Of a stretch of DNA of 6,335 nt, positions 6,324 to 6,335 are shown piece by piece. The notes under the pieces are model-generated. The model made no database searches, was not told the DNA's origin, and saw nothing but the letters and a program-made list of their open reading frames with translations. Both the position numbers and the translations under genes were made by a program. Source of the stretch: Actinomycetota bacterium (GTDB taxonomy: Bacteria > Actinomycetota > Actinomycetes > Nanopelagicales > Nanopelagicaceae); NCBI GenBank assembly GCA_009705675.1, contig WLSX01000031.1, forward strand, positions 1 through 6,335. Direction: 5' to 3'. How positions within the stretch are numbered: position 1 is the stretch's first letter; every line of letters begins with the position of its first letter.

Positions 6324-6335
6324 CATGGCACTATA

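Noticed and set aside
1..6335. CRISPR array, insertion sequence, phage or defence module, or a novel multi-gene system
   Set aside because: No direct repeat array, terminal inverted repeats, transposase or effector domain is visible. All six protein genes fall into known families and fill nearly the whole window.

Overview
The window looks like ordinary chromosome from a low-GC, streamlined actinobacterium. The proteins resemble actinobacterial versions: the GlyRS C-terminus, a DusB with the actinobacterial C-terminal tail, Dgt and DnaG. The DNA is nonetheless AT-rich, intergenic gaps are tiny and two genes start with TTG. This would fit a planktonic lineage such as the freshwater acI/Nanopelagicales group. 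That assignment is inferred from memory of the families, not from a search.

All genes lie on the + strand. The left part is a compact run: the 3' end of glyS (glycyl-tRNA synthetase), dusB (tRNA dihydrouridine synthase), a membrane-anchored YdcF/DUF218 protein and a small TRIC/UPF0126-type membrane protein. Gaps between them are 0, 5 and 3 nt, so co-transcription and translational coupling are likely. The right part holds dgt (dNTP triphosphohydrolase, HD superfamily) and dnaG (primase), separated by 45 and 34 nt. Each is preceded by the same TAGGAT-N6-ATG arrangement, readable as a leaderless -10 promoter or as an AGGA ribosome binding site. After dnaG comes a short spacer with a plausible promoter and a 7-bp hairpin, then a complete tRNA-Asn(GUU) without an encoded CCA. 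The window ends 12 nt after it.

Functionally this is a housekeeping neighbourhood. GlyRS, DusB and tRNA-Asn serve translation, while Dgt (dNTP pool control) and DnaG (primer synthesis) serve DNA replication. The two membrane proteins have no defined role here. I found no mobile element, CRISPR array, phage gene or defence system, and no convincing sign of a novel system. The points worth a second look are regulatory: the paired start signals of dgt and dnaG, and a hairpin that would form the 5' leader of the tRNA precursor.
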